Shown: positions 43,130-55,064 of the stretch, in pieces
How the letters are laid out: every line of letters starts with the position of its first letter
How positions within the stretch are numbered: the stretch's first letter is position 1
From: Eucommia ulmoides
Taxonomy: Eukaryota > Streptophyta > Magnoliopsida > Garryales > Eucommiaceae
Reading direction: 5' to 3'
NCBI GenBank assembly: GCA_016647705.1
Contig: CM028328.1
Span: 1,226,001-1,290,000 of the forward strand
DNA length: 64,000 nt
Notes under the pieces: generated by a model
Database searches by the model: none
The model's input: the letters and a program-made list of their open reading frames with translations, nothing else
Told to the model about the DNA's origin: nothing
Translations under genes and position numbers: made by a program

Positions 43130-43755
43130 ATGTTTACTTGGAATCACTTTTGTGATTTCATTGGAACGAAAATCAAGAGAATGAGATTTCATTTAAAATT
43201 GACTGGAATCAAGTCCAGCCAATGGAATCAAAACTAAAATTACAAAAAAAATCATTATTGATTTAGTCCAATCTAAAAATTATAGAACATAAACAACAAT
43301 TTGAGAATAGAAACAAAAATTAGAGAACAAAAACAGAAATTAGAGAATATAAAATTAGGAACAAAAACAAAAAATTGAGAACAAAAACAGAACATTAAAC
43401 AACAAAAAAATTGAGAACAGAAAATTAGAGAACAAAAACAAAAATTTGAGAATAAAAAATTGAGAATAGAAACTGAAAAATTGAAAACATAAACTGAAAG
43501 AGAGAGAACAGAAACTAAAAATTGAATGGAATAGTAAAATATAATAAAATAATAGAAGAAATGGAATAGTGAAATATAATAAAATTTTCATTATGCCCGA
43601 GAATTTTATTATATTTCACTGTTCCATTTCTTTCCTCATTCCATTCCAACCAAATAAGTGAATGGAATAGTGATTCCATTAACAATTTTATTGCATTTTT
43701 TCTCTCATTTCATTATTTCTTCCATTCTATTCTGTCCAACCAAACGAGCGGTAAG
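43130..43755. repeat. MITE-like element with GAGAACAAAAACAGAAATTA minisatellite core
   Basis: The core (43260-43530) repeats variants of AGAACAAAAACAGAAATTAG about a dozen times. The flanks hold TTCATTGGAACG-type and CCAACCAAACGAGCGG-type sequence, and TATTATATTTCACT near 43610 inverts AGTGAAATATAATA near 43570. The left boundary is not certain. The minus-strand frame across the core is a low-complexity artefact. Confidence 0.5.
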
Positions 43756-43866
43756 GATTTCATTAAAAATATCAGAAAGAATAGAGATCAAAATCAAGCT
43801 GGCTCTAAACATTAGGGGCTAAAAGTGTAAATAATCGTCCTATTATCATAAGGAGGATACTGAAAT

Positions 43867-43957
43867 TAGGGTTTCACGAAGTGTCATTTGGCGGCGGCCT
43901 TCCAATGTGATATGAAATCTCGAGAGCTCAGCGGCCATGGCTATATATATATATATA
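43867..43957 (+). promoter_or_regulatory. Orphan plant promoter-like segment (telo-box and TATA)
   Basis: ATTAGGGTTTC near 43867, a telo-box-like motif common upstream of growth-related plant genes, is followed by GC-richer DNA and a long TATA run at 43942-43957. An ATG follows at 43989. The spacing fits a real promoter, but no complete downstream gene was found. Confidence 0.45.
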
Positions 43958-43988
43958 TGCGGGCGAAAGGTTAGCTTCAGCAACGCAC

Positions 43989-44036
43989 ATGGCGATCTTC
44001 GAGTATTTCATGCGTTATTCTTATTACCGTGAGTAG
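43989..44036 (+). CDS. Possible first exon or 15-codon ORF of unknown gene
   Basis: An ATG 31 nt after the TATA run opens the frame MAIFEYFMRYSYYRE then TAG. A strong splice donor (CC/GTGAGTAG) lies at 44028/44029, so the coding part may be exon 1 of a longer gene with a large intron. I could not identify any later exon with confidence before the satellite begins. It could be a gene whose 3' part was lost or lies beyond recognition, a microprotein, or a non-coding transcript. Confidence 0.3.
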   Translation: MAIFEYFMRYSYYRE

Positions 44037-44227
44037 CATTTCTGTTGTAGATTGTGATTTTTATGATTCTGCATGAACTGCGAATTATTTGTTTCCGATT
44101 TCATTTCTTGGAATTCGAACTTGTTTATCGTGTTCGAAGCGCGATCTTGATTGACGAAACTGTGTTTTGATTACTTTTTGGAGTTTGTGAAGTGATGAGA
44201 AAATGATCTAACAGTCTTAGGCTCAGA

Positions 44228-44605
44228 GATCTGAGCTCTGCTGAACGATCTTTTTGCACGTCAGTCTGATCTCAAAACTCCTTTCGGATTTGAATTTTAT
44301 TTTTGATAATCAACGTTTTACAAACTTTTTCTTCGTTGCTCTGATGAAATTTGAGAAGTTTTTGATTATGTATTTGAGTTTTTTTTTTTCGCAAGATTTT
44401 GATTTTTCAGATCAGTGATCTGAGCTCTGCTCAACGATCTGTTTGCACGTCAGTCTGATCTCAAAACTTCTTTCGGATTCGAATTTTATTTTTGATAATC
44501 AACGTTTTACGAATTTTTTCTTCGTTGCTATGATGAAATTTGAAAAGCTTTTGATTATGTATTTGAGTTTTCTTTTTTCGTAAGATTTTGATTTTTCGGA
44601 TCGGT
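44228..44605. repeat. 189-bp tandem duplication downstream of orphan exon
   Basis: The unit starting GATCTGAGCTCTGCTGAACG near 44228 recurs near 44417 with few changes, and both hold TTTTGATAATCAACGTTTTAC. A partial third start occurs near 44598. It lies in what would be the intron after 44028. Confidence 0.8.
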
Positions 44606-44639
44606 GATCTCCAATGTATTTGAGTTTTCTTTTTAATAA

Positions 44640-45945
44640 CACAACGGATTTCTCCGATGTATAAACTCAAAATTCTCTTTCACATATACATTTTATTAGT
44701 AAATTTTTTTATTTTTTATTTTTTTTAACGTACAAATTTAAAAATTGTTATAGTGATTTTAGTCACGAGAATTTTTTAGTTTATTAATTATTTTGGATAT
44801 TTTTTTACATATCGTTTTTATTAACGGGTTGGATTAGTTTAAGGGGGGGGGGGGGGAAAGTTCTCATTCAAAAATTTCATGTTTTGACTCATAAAATGAT
44901 TGTGTTTAATTACGTTTTGTATCTTTCAACTTTTATACATACATTAGTTAAATTCTTTATATATCGTAAATTTGAAAATTGATATAATGAAGTTAACCCA
45001 AGAAATACCTAATACCACAAAGATTTAGAGAAAAAAAGGAGGAAAATTATTCGCTTATTTATGTTATAAAATAAGAGCTCGAGCCTGGCATGGCACAAGA
45101 AGGAATCAGTTAGACGGCGGTGGCAATGTGCGCGCGTTGTTTATTTATGTCCATTAGACTACTTGTCACCTTTAAAAAGTTAACCCGAGTATTCATAATT
45201 GATTTTTCATATTCGTCAGTTCGATACGTAGAATAAAACACACTTACACATTTCAAGTGGCTATTTTAAGTTATACTTTTATTTGGATATAAAATAGTTA
45301 TTTATTAAATGTGACCAAATACTCATAAATTAGAAATGACAATATATATACATATATAAATTTTTTTAATAGAAAAATTTTAGAGGGCAAAAAGAGATAT
45401 TTTAAGTTTTTTTGAAAAATAGATGAGTGTACGATAGTCAGTCAGTTTATCATCCAAAATTGTAATGAAATTATTAATTTTGATCGAAGTGGAATCACTA
45501 GGGAACTTTTGTGGGTGAATGTGTTAAAATTGTAACTATAAGAACTAAAGTAAAATAATGGTAAAAATTTGAGGGTATGTATATGGGTAAATTGCTTTTT
45601 ACCCCATTCTAATTTGCCCAATCATCATCCATCTAAAAAAATTATATTTTATTTTTACTTTTGAATAAGGTGAGGAATTAAATTTTTTTCGTTTATATTA
45701 ATGAAATATGCTTAATAATTGATAAAATTAAATTTTTTATCTAATTTTTGATAAAATAAACGCAATTGTTGCTTTATTTTCAATTTGAATATTTTTTTAA
45801 AATTAAATTAAAATTAAAGTAAAGGGATAACTTTTTTTTTTTTATTGAAAATTTGGATGAAAACTTATATTAATTTAAATGGAATAAAATTAATTTCTAT
45901 TTTTTTTGTAAAAGTAGAAATAAATAAACTATAATTTTTAAAGTA
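44640..45945. other. Intergenic DNA
   Basis: AT-rich. A run of about 13 G's lies at 44845-44857, and weak MITE debris at about 45380-45590. No gene is supported. Confidence 0.5.
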
Positions 45946-45948
45946 AAT

Positions 45949-46125
45949 ATGAAAGAGAGGTGTTCATCGATCGATGTTGATGGCGAATCAAGCCAAAAGT
46001 ATGTAACTCTAAGTCTAACTAGTAAATTATTTGCTAATTTCTATTGCTTCTTTCACTTTTGTGTTGAGAGAGGCAAAGAGATAGAGAGGTGTTTGTCGAT
46101 TGATGTTGACGGCGAATCTGGCCAT
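45949..46125 (+). repeat. Direct duplication (~130-bp spacing)
   Basis: GAGAGGTGTTCATCGATCGA at 45954 recurs near 46084 as GAGAGGTGTTTGTCGATTGA, followed in both by TGTTGA(T/C)GGCGAATC. A 63-codon frame spans both, but I recognise no domain and the repetition explains the frame. Confidence 0.55.
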
Positions 46126-46199
46126 GGTATGCTCACCTAACCCCCTACCTTACCCTCCACCTCCTATCCTATCCCTACTACCCTACCCTACCCTAACGA

Positions 46200-47080
46200 G
46201 TAAGTTGCTTTCTATTTTCTGTTGGATCTTTCACTTTCGTACTTTACTTCGAATCTAGGCTTCCTGAATCCTGCCAAAATGGAAAAGTCTTTTACATTAA
46301 TTTCTAGGGTTTTGGGCAAGTTGCGTTTTTGCCCTCACCATCTCCTCGTCCAATTTTTTCACCCCAACTAGTGTTTGAAATACCACCATTTTTCAACTCG
46401 TCATTCACTTTATGAGGCAACATCTGCCTCCATTACCACCTACACAGCACCATAGAAAATTCCAATGTTGTTATACGTTTCCCATTCTAGAGTAGCATGA
46501 GTATTAGTTTTGAAAGGCATTTGGGAACGTATAACCATTCTTAGTTGATGCATGCTTTAGCGATCGTTAACCTTCACGAATTTCTTTAGGGTTGTTTGTT
46601 GACCAGCGCGCGAAATTATATATTTAACCCATGCAGTCCAAATGATTTCAGCGTTAAAAGTTCAAAAATCACTTTGAACGAAAATGTTTGTTTGCTTCAT
46701 TAATAGTGTTTTAAAAGTTTAGGCGTATTTTGAGGCAAAGTGTAACTGTAAGCCTCGTGATTTATTTTAATATTTTAAAATGTATGAGATATTTTTAAAA
46801 ATTAAAAAGAAAAATAGTAAAAAAAATGCATGAACATCTATAACAAGTGGACTATTTGTGGCTCCCAAATTAACTAAAATGAATAAAATATAGGATAATT
46901 ATATGAAATTTGAACTTAGACACACTGACATATTGTTACACCTATTTTAAACTAGACTAGCCAAAATGGACTATGAAATGCAATTTGGGAATAAAATTAG
47001 ACTCTTAACATGTGTTGAAATCTCTTAAATGCAATTTCGGGATAAAAGTTGTGAAAACGGTCTATTTTGTAAGTTATATG
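46200..47080. other. Intergenic DNA, no feature seen
   Basis: No supported gene. From 46880 the wording begins to resemble the satellite monomers (GGACTATGAAATGCAATTTG), but it is too diverged to call as array. Confidence 0.4.
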
Positions 47081-47084
47081 TTCG

Positions 47085-47755
47085 TTGTTGGGTTTTTTCT
47101 TTTCAACCTTTGTTGGCTCTATTTTCAACAGAGGTGGGTACAATGGTGTGAGTGATTTTTTGTTTTCCACAGACGCTGTAAGCATGTGCCATGGTTGTTT
47201 GAATAAAAAAAACTTTGGGTTGCCATTTTATGACAAATACAGAAGAGACGCAAGATATAACGTGATTCGGCACAACTTGCTTATTTCCACGGGCGAAGAA
47301 CAACGAATGGTTTCATTAATATAAAGAAAATTACACAAAAGAAGATAAGTTTTTGACTCAAGAACTAACAATAAAATCTCTCTGAACAAATACACTCTTT
47401 TTGGGCATGGGTACACAAAATTCTAATATATAATTTTCACACATTTTGAGAAGTATTTACTCTTTTGCCATTTGTGTGATGCTCCATCTCCTTTATATAT
47501 GCATTGTATGAGAATGAAAACAAATAAAACAAATAAGAGAAAATTTGATTTTTGACAAAAGTTTTCATCCCCTTTTTTTCTTCATCGTTGGCTCATTTCT
47601 TATTTGTCAAAAATGACAACCCAAAGTTTTTCTTATTCAAACAACTATGGCACATGCTTGCAGGTTTTGTGGGAAAAGAAATCACTCACACCATTATGCC
47701 CACCTTTGTTGAAAATAGAGCCAACCAAGGTTGAAAAGAAAAAATCCAACAACCA
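47085..47755. repeat. Inverted pair of LTR-like fragments
   Basis: The segment 47085-47230 (TGTTGGGTTTTTTCTTTTCA onward) is mirrored by 47595-47755, over about 150 bp each. The start TGTTGG is typical of copia LTRs, and on the minus strand the right copy follows a purine tract (CAAGATGGAGAT). Between them lies AAGATATAACGTGATTCGGC, a phrase common inside copia LTRs. The two LTR starts face outward and the arrangement can fold back. Confidence 0.6.
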
Positions 47756-49367
47756 ACCATCTCCATCTTGATGAGATTTTTGACCAAACAAATTTTTTTC
47801 ATACTTGAGGGCATTTTTCCTCATGTCTTCTCCAACACAATCTCAATTTTAGAGATTAATCCTGACCAAGTTCAAGAGTTCTTTTGAACTTATCCCCAAA
47901 CATCAACTCGATGTAATAAAAATTTGTTGTTCAGACTCATTTATTTTGACAAATCTGGAATATGGAACCCCCATTTTCTTTACCAAAATAAGTGATTCCA
48001 AATCTGTGTTTTTCATCCGAGAACGATCAACCTGTCTTCTCTGAAAACTCTCTTTCACGGACTGAATTGGAGTATTAACTTGCACTTTATCAAATTTATC
48101 TCATCTGAAATTTTATTTGTTTCTGAGACCCCGAAACATCTATAATACCAAGCCAACATTCGCCTATCATCAAGAACATAAAGGCCGCCAATCTTTTTCC
48201 CTATCATCATTGTTACGACAACTCTGCTTACCTTTAAAACTCCACCTTTCGCGGAGAACTTGTAGCCTTTGGAATCCAAATTGCTCAAGGACATGAGATT
48301 CTTCTGCAAATCTAGCACATGATGGACACCCGTCAATGTTCTAAGAGCTCCATTATTTAACTGGATCTGGACTGAGTTTATCCCAATAACCTTGCAGGAA
48401 GTACTGTTACCCATCAAGATTGTGCCACCACTGACCAAATCATAGGTGGTAAAAGCATTCCTATTAGGGGTCACGTGATAGGAACCACCTGAATCTAAAA
48501 TCCACTGCTCTTTGGAGCGAATTTGTGGAGCTGTAACAGAAAGAACAAATTGTGAATTTTCACCCAAGCCGACATTCGCCTTTGCATCTGTCTTGTGACC
48601 ATCATGTTTTTTGAACTTAGGGCACTCTGACTTATAATGCCCAAACTGGTGACAATAATAACACTTAATATTTTTCTTCGATTTACCGCTGCCTTTCATT
48701 GAACCGTTCTTGGAATTAACAAAGGAATCATAGGAAATTGGTAGTGAACATAAAAGGATAAGAGCTTGGTCTTCCACGTCAACCTTGATGTCAACATTCT
48801 TCAAATCCATGATAATTCGATTAAAATTATCAAGGTGTTGGTATATGGACATACCCGCCTCCATCATGATAGTATACAACTATTGCGTCAAATACAACCA
48901 GTTTGTGAGGGAGTTCATCATATACAAGCTTTCTAGCTTGTCCCATAACCCTTTAGTTGTTTCTTCGTTTACAATCTCCCTAAGAACTACATTCGCAAGA
49001 GATGGTTGAATTGCACTATGTGCCTTTTCTTCCATCTTTGTTGCCTGCTCCTTGGATAACTTGGATGCCTTGTATTTATCCAAAATTTTTGCAAAGCCTT
49101 GTTGTCGCAAAAATGCACGTATTTTGATACGCCACAAATTAAAGCCATTTTTTCCATGAAACTTCTCTATTTCATATTTCGCGAAAGTCATTGAACCTTG
49201 GGCTCTGATACCACTTGTTGTGCTTAGAGGCGACAAAAATATGAAAATAGAGAATATATAGAAACATAAAAAATATAAAAGAGACACAAGATATAACTCG
49301 GTTTTGTCATTTTCTTTGTTTCCCTATATTCTCTATTTTTATATTTTTGTCGCTTCTGAGCACAACA
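47756..49367 (-). mobile_element. Decayed Ty1/copia retrotransposon (gag-protease part only)
   Basis: On the minus strand: a short LTR-like segment (49216-49367) ending ACA, a primer-binding site for initiator tRNA-Met (TGGTATCAGAGCC, 49201-49213), gag from 49191, then a zinc knuckle (CYYCHQFGHYKSEC) and the protease motif WILDSGGSYHVT. Gag is cut by one in-frame TAG at 48880-48882. The frame then continues to 48055, including a GAG-pre-integrase-like stretch, and ends there. Integrase core, reverse transcriptase and RNase H are absent. The element is dead. The 152-bp LTR-like end is unusual in that its own two ends are inverse copies of each other over about 40 bp. Confidence 0.8.
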
Positions 49368-49370
49368 TTA

Positions 49371-52300
49371 TAGCCATCTAATTTGTCATGATTTTGATTT
49401 GGAATCAAATATTTTCCTTGAAATCTCTTAAATGGAATTTGGTTATAAAAGTTGCGAAAAATAGTCTATATTTTGTGAGCTATATAGTCTTCTAAGTGTT
49501 CTCCGTTTTAACTAGTGATCAAATACTTCCTTGACTCGATAAAATGCAATTATGAGATGACATTAGTAAAAAATGGTCTATCTTGTAAGCTATGACCTTC
49601 TAATCGTCCTCCACTTTAACTCATGATTAAATTCTTCGTTGACTCGATAAAATGCGATTATGAGATGAAAATAGCGTAAAATGACTCTTTTTATGAGGTA
49701 TATAGCCTCCTAATTTATCACAATTTTGATTTGGGATAGATTACGTATTGGAGTCTCTGAAATGCAATTTGGGGATAGAAGTTGCAAAAATGCTCTATTT
49801 TGTGAGCTATGGCCGTCTAGTTGTCCTCAATTTTGACCCGTGATCAAATTCTTCATTGAGTCGATAAAATACAATTATGAGATGAAAGTAGTGAAAAATG
49901 GTCTATTTTGTGAGCTACAGTTTTCTAATTTATCACGATTTTGATTCGGGATCGAATATTCCCTAAAATCTCTGAATTGTAACTTGTGGGAAAAAGTAGA
50001 GAAAATTGTCTATTTTGTGTTATATAGCCTTCAATTTTTTTCTCTATTTTGACTCGTGTTCAAATACTTTCTTGACTCAATAAAATGCGATTATGTGATA
50101 AAAGTAGCGGAAAATGGTCTACTTTGTTAGCTATAACCTTCTAATTTGTCACGCTTTTGGTTCGGAATCAAATATGTCCTGAAATCTCTGAAATGCAATT
50201 TTGGGATAAAAGTTGCGGAAATAATCTAATTTGTGAGTTATATCTATTTGTTATCCATTTTGACTCAAAATCAAATACTTCCTTTACTCGATAAAATGCG
50301 ATTATGAGGTGAAAGTAGCAAAAAATATCTATTTTGTGAGCTATAGTCTTTTATTTCATCACGATTTTGATTTGAGATCGAGTATGTCTTGAAATCTCTT
50401 AGTGTAGTTCAACTCATAAAAGCTAGACATATTGGAAGAAAGTTTGATTTGTGACCTATGGCCTTCTAATTGTCCTACATTTTGACTCATGATCAAATTC
50501 TTCTTTGACTCGATAAAATGTGATTATGAGATGAAAGTAGCGAAAGATGGTCTATTTTGTGAGCTTAGCCTTCTAATTTGTCAAGATTTTGATTTAGGAT
50601 CAAATATGTCCTGAAATCTCAGAAATGTAATTTGTGGATAAAAATTGTGAAAATGATTTATTTTTTTGAGCTACAGCCTTCTAATTGTGTTTCGTTTTAA
50701 CTCGTGATCATTCTTCATTGACTCGATAAAATGCGATTATGAGATGAAAGTAGCAAAAAATGGTCTATTTTGTGAACTATAGTCTTTTTATTTGTTATGA
50801 TTTTGATTTGGAATCGAATATATCCTTAAATCTTCGAAATGCAATTTGGGGATCAATGTATAGAAAGTGGCATATATTTTGTGAGCTATAGCCTTCTAAT
50901 TTTTCTCCTTGACTTGTGTTCAAATACTTGTCTGACTCTATTAAATGTGATTGCGAGATAAAATTAGTTGAAAATAGTCTATTTCGTGAGCTATAAGCTT
51001 CTAATTTGTCAAGATTTTGAGTCAGGATCGAATATGTCCTTAAATCTTCGAAATGCAATTTGGGATCAATGTATAAAAAGTGGCCTATTTTTTGAGCTGT
51101 AGCCTTCTAATTTTCCTTCATTTTGACTCGTGTTTAAATACTTGTCTGACTCGATGAAATATGATTTTGCGACAAAATTAGTGGAAAATGGTATTTTTCC
51201 TTCTAATTTGTCAAGACTTCGATTTGGGATCTAATCAATATTTATTAAGTCCTTAAATCTTTGAAACGTAAATTTTGGACAAATATTGAGAAAATGGTTT
51301 ATTTTGTGAGTTTTAGCCTTCTAATTTTCCTCCATTTTACTCATGTTCAAATACTTGTCTGACTTGATCAAATACGATTAGGAGATTAAATTTTTTTTGT
51401 ATGTTTTGTTAGCTATAGCCTTCTTTGTCAAGATTTCGATTCGGGATCAAATCAATATCGAATATGTCCTTAAATCTTTGAAATGCAATTTCAAAATAAA
51501 TATAGAGAAAATAGCCCATGGCCTTCTATTTTTTCTCCATTTTGACTCGTGTTCAAATACTTGTCTGACTCGATGAAATGCGATTACGATATAATATTAG
51601 TGAAAAATGGTCAATTATGTGAGCTATATGTTTCTAAGTTATGATTTTGAGTCGGGATCAAATATGTCCTTAAATCTTCGAAATGCAATTTGGGATAAAT
51701 ATATGGAAAAAGGTTTATTTTGTGAGCTATAGCTTTCTAATTTTCCTCCCTTTCTGACTCGTGTTCAAATATTAGTCCGACTAGATGGAATGCTAACTAC
51801 GAGATAAAATTAGCAAAAAATGGTCTATTTTGTGAGCAACAGCCTTCTAATTTGTCAAGATTTTGATTTGGGATCTAATCATTATAGATTATTTCTTTAA
51901 ATGTCTGAAACGCAAATTTGGGATAAATATAGAGAAAATGGCCTTTTTGTGAGTCATAGCCTTCTAATTTTCTTCCATTTTGACTCGTGTTCAAATATGG
52001 GCCTAACTCGATGAAATGCAATTATGAGATAAAATTATCGGAAAATAGTCTATTTCGTGAGCTATAGGCTTCTAATTTTTCGAGATTTTGAGTCGGGATC
52101 GAATATGTCCTTAAATATTTGAAATGTAATTTGGGAATAAACGTATAGAAAGTGGTCTATTTTTTTGGGTATACCCTTCTAATTTTTCTCCATTTTGACT
52201 CGTGTACTTGCCTACTCATTGAAATGTGATTACGAGATAAAATTAGCGAAAAAGGGTCTATTTTGAGAGCTATACACTTTTGATGTGTCAAGATCTTGAT

Positions 52301-52385
52301 TTGGGATCTAATCAATATAGAATATGTCCTTAAATGTTTGAAACGCAAATTTGGGAAAAATATATAGAAAATGGTCTATTTTGTT
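49371..52385 (+). repeat. Satellite array 1: alternating A/B monomers (~108 bp each)
   Basis: About 28 monomers in a row. All share GGTCTATTTTGTGAGCTATA then GCCTTCTAATT. Type A continues TGTCAAGATTTTGATTCGGG, a GAATATGTCCTTAAATCT stretch and AAATGCAATTTGGGATAAA. Type B continues CCATTTTGACTCGTGTTCAA, CTTG(T/C)CTGACTCGATGAAA and TGCGATTATGAGATAAA. A and B alternate almost strictly, so the true period is a dimer of about 215 bp. Later units gain short inserts such as TAATCAATAT. Small open frames here are chance products of the repeat. Confidence 0.92.
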
Positions 52386-53770
52386 AGTTATACTGCTGAC
52401 GCACCCTGATTTTCCAAAAAAATCAAAATAAATTATACAAGTGTAAAAATGAGAAGGGGTTTTCTTAAAAAAAAAACATTGGTTTTCTCATAAAAATATT
52501 TAAGCCAATTTTTGAAAAAATGAGCCGCCACCTAACATTGAGTTTAAATGGTGTGTTAGGTCACCGGATTTTTCTTTTTTGAAAACAAATTAAAAAAAAA
52601 AATGGCTTAAGTACGATTTTGACTCCAAAAATAACATGATCTGACCAGAGATTCGTTTTAAAGAGTTCAGGGATCAGCTACGCTCGGGGAAGGTATTAGG
52701 CACCCCAAGACGCCCGTCCAAAAACGGTACCTTATCCAATTAAGTTCAATTAAAATTTAAATCCGAATATTTTTATTTTATTTTGAAATCATTTCCTTCT
52801 AAAAAAGAAAATCTTTTTGTATTTTTTATATATTATCAAAGAATTTATAAATTGAGGGGATAATTCCCTTCTAAGCCATTTAAATAGAAGGCGAGAAAAT
52901 TCCTCTACGATTTGACAACAACATTAAATTTAACAAAAAATAAAATAAAAAAAATAAACACACACCCATACACACACACTCACACACATCGAGGGAAGTA
53001 TTCTCCCTTCTAAACTTAAACCACTCCAATGGAAGGTCGGAAGTTTTCCACCTCATCTTGTCAGCACATTATATTTAACACATGTTAAAGAAACACACGC
53101 ACACACACACACACACACACACTCACATGGATCAAGGGGAGTAATCTCCCTTCTAAACCTAAACCGCTCCAATGGAAGGTCAGGAGTTTTCCACCTCGTA
53201 TTGTTAGCACACAAGTTAAAGAAACACATGCGCACACGCATACACACACACACACACACTTAAGTTAGTTCAATCTACATATCGAGGGGAGTAATCTCCT
53301 TTTAAACCTAAACAACTTCAGTGGAAGGTTAGGAGTTTTCCACCTCGTTTTATCTACACATTAAGTAATTCACAAGTTTATATATATATATAAAATTTAA
53401 TTTAACAAAATAAAATTTTAGTATAATAACGACTTAATGCATAAATAAATTTACAAAAGATGGAAGTTCATAATCTTAAATTAGAGATTTTCTTCCCTTT
53501 TTCATTTCTCTTCTTCTCAAAAAATATATATATATATATATTTTCTCAAGAAAAAAAAAAAATTCTCTCTCCAAATTTCTCTCCAAAATAAAACTCTTCT
53601 ACAAAAAAATTCTCTCCAAAAAAACCCCTCCAAATCCGCTCAAAAATTGAGTTGTTTACCTAATAAATATTTTAAAAAAAAAATTACTGAAACAATTTAA
53701 GTTTTAACTTATTTACGGTAGGGATGCATTTCGCCGTTTAGAACAGCGGGATCGCTTTTTTTTTTTTGAT
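52386..53770. mobile_element. Gypsy-like non-coding remnant with CA-rich tandem units
   Basis: It breaks into the satellite. ATGAGCCGCCACCTAA and GGGGAAGGTATTAGGCACCC near 52520-52710 are phrases I associate with non-coding parts of plant Gypsy-type LTR elements. Four tandem units of about 140-150 bp follow (52855, 52987, 53129, 53280; each ATCGAGGGGAGTAATCTCC to GGAGTTTTCCACCTC), with (CA)n blocks between. No gag or pol is seen. Confidence 0.45.
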
Positions 53771-54460
53771 CCCCTAATCGCATTTCATCGATTCAGGCAA
53801 GCATTTGAACACCAATCAAAACGGAGGAAAATTGGAAGGCTAGCACTGACAAAATAGACCACTTTCTCTACATTTATCCCAAATTTGTGTTTAAGAGATT
53901 TTAAGGACATATTCTATAGTGAAATATACCATCTTCTGTTAATTTTATCTCTTAATTGCATTTCAACGAGTCAGGCAAGTATCTGAACACAAGTCGAAAA
54001 GGGAGAAAAATTATAAGGCTATTGCTCACAAAATAGACCACTTTCTATACATTTATTCCCAAATTGCATTTCGAAGATTTAAGGACATTCATTTGCTACT
54101 CAAAATCTTGACAAATTTGAAGCCTATAGCTCACGAAACAAACCGTGTTCCGCTAATGTTATCTCGTAATCGCATTTCATCGAGTCAGGCAAGAATTTGG
54201 ACACGAGTCAAAATGGAGAAAAATTAGAAGGCTATTGCTCGTAAAATAGACCATTTTCTCTATATTTATCTCAAATTTGCGTTTAAGAGATTTAAGGATG
54301 TGTACTTTATTAATTAGATCCCAAATCAAAATCTTGACAAATTAAAAGGCTATTTCCCACAAAAATAGACCATTTTCCACTAATTTTATCTTGTAATCGC
54401 ATTTCATCTTGTCAGGCTAGTATTTGGACACGAGTCAAAATAGAGGAAAATTATAAGGCA
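53771..54460 (-). repeat. Satellite array 2, opposite orientation
   Basis: These are the same A/B monomers as at 49371-52385, but reversed (AAAATAGACCATTTTC, then GAGTCAAAATGGAGAAAA). About six monomers. The part 53778-54129 is a nearly exact inverse copy of 60555-60906, far closer than any two neighbouring monomers are to each other. Confidence 0.9.
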
Positions 54461-54461
54461 G

Positions 54462-54897
54462 TTGTAGATACGGCATTTTGACCACCCCATAAAAAATTTA
54501 TATTTTATTTTATAATTAACTTTGTTTCATTTCCCTTTGTTTTATTTTATTTTATTTCAAAAAATGCAAACAAATAAGAAAAAAAAAAAGAAACAAAATA
54601 TCGTTTGTTTGAAGCAAATCAGGAAAAAATGAAACAAATCAAGACAAATCAAACGGATGCATGAATAGTGATCGTGAATAGTATCCGCATGCATGAATAG
54701 TGATCGTGAATAGTATTCGCATGCATGAACAGTAACCGCGTGATCGTGAATAGTACCCGCATGATCGTGAACAGTACTCCCGCGTGATCGTGAACAGTAC
54801 TCCCGCGTGACTAGTGAACTGCATTTTTTTTTCCCATTTTACCCTTTTCGGAATCTATAAATAGAAGACTCATTTTCATTTTGTAGGGGGGATTTCT
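54462..54897 (+). mobile_element. LTR-like fragment with TATA box
   Basis: TTGTAGATACGGCATTTTGA at the left is like the start of many plant Gypsy LTRs. TCTATAAATAGAAG at 54854-54867 fits the LTR promoter. There is no second LTR or coding region that I can assign, so it may be a truncated or solo LTR. Confidence 0.45.
54655..54822. repeat. Short tandem repeats GATCGTGAATAGTA / CGCATGCATG
   Basis: GTGATCGTGAATAGTA-type words repeat about six times at 30-36 bp steps just upstream of the TATA at 54855. They could act as LTR enhancer repeats; that is inference. Confidence 0.7.
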
Positions 54898-55064
54898 GAG
54901 GAGTTGTTTACCTAATAAATATTTTTAAAAAAAAAATTACTGAAACAATTTAAGTTTTAACTTATTTACAGTAGGGATGCATTTCGCCGTTTAGAACAGC
55001 GGGATCGTTTTTTTTTTTTTTTTTTTTTTTTCACAAAGGCGGGATCAAAAAACTATATTTTCAT

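Larger units (their letters stand above)
53645..55012. repeat. Direct repeat pair ending in GCGGGATCG plus T-run
   Basis: GTTGTTTACCTAATAAATAT through TTTAGAACAGCGGGATCG occurs at 53648-53748 and again at 54898-55005, nearly identical. Each copy is followed by a long T-run. The pair brackets the minus-oriented satellite block and the LTR-like segment. Confidence 0.8.

Noticed and set aside
43355..43591. Phe/Leu/Ser-rich 78-codon minus-strand frame
   Set aside because: Direct product of the purine-rich minisatellite.
46140..46200. Interstitial telomere-like CCCTACCCTACCCTAA
   Set aside because: Only a few imperfect units that do not match the plant CCCTAAA repeat in tandem.
50795..51058. Frames inside the satellite (also at 52157-52348 and 60901-61095)
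   Set aside because: The same peptide words recur with every repeat and are broken by stops; explained by the satellite.
49371..52385. CRISPR-like regular repeats
   Set aside because: Contiguous satellite monomers in a plant nuclear genome without spacers or cas genes.
53053..53259. 68-codon minus-strand Cys/Val-rich frame
   Set aside because: Translation of (CA)n microsatellites.
54639..54824. 61-codon minus-strand frame
   Set aside because: Read-through of the 30-36-bp tandem repeats in the LTR-like segment.
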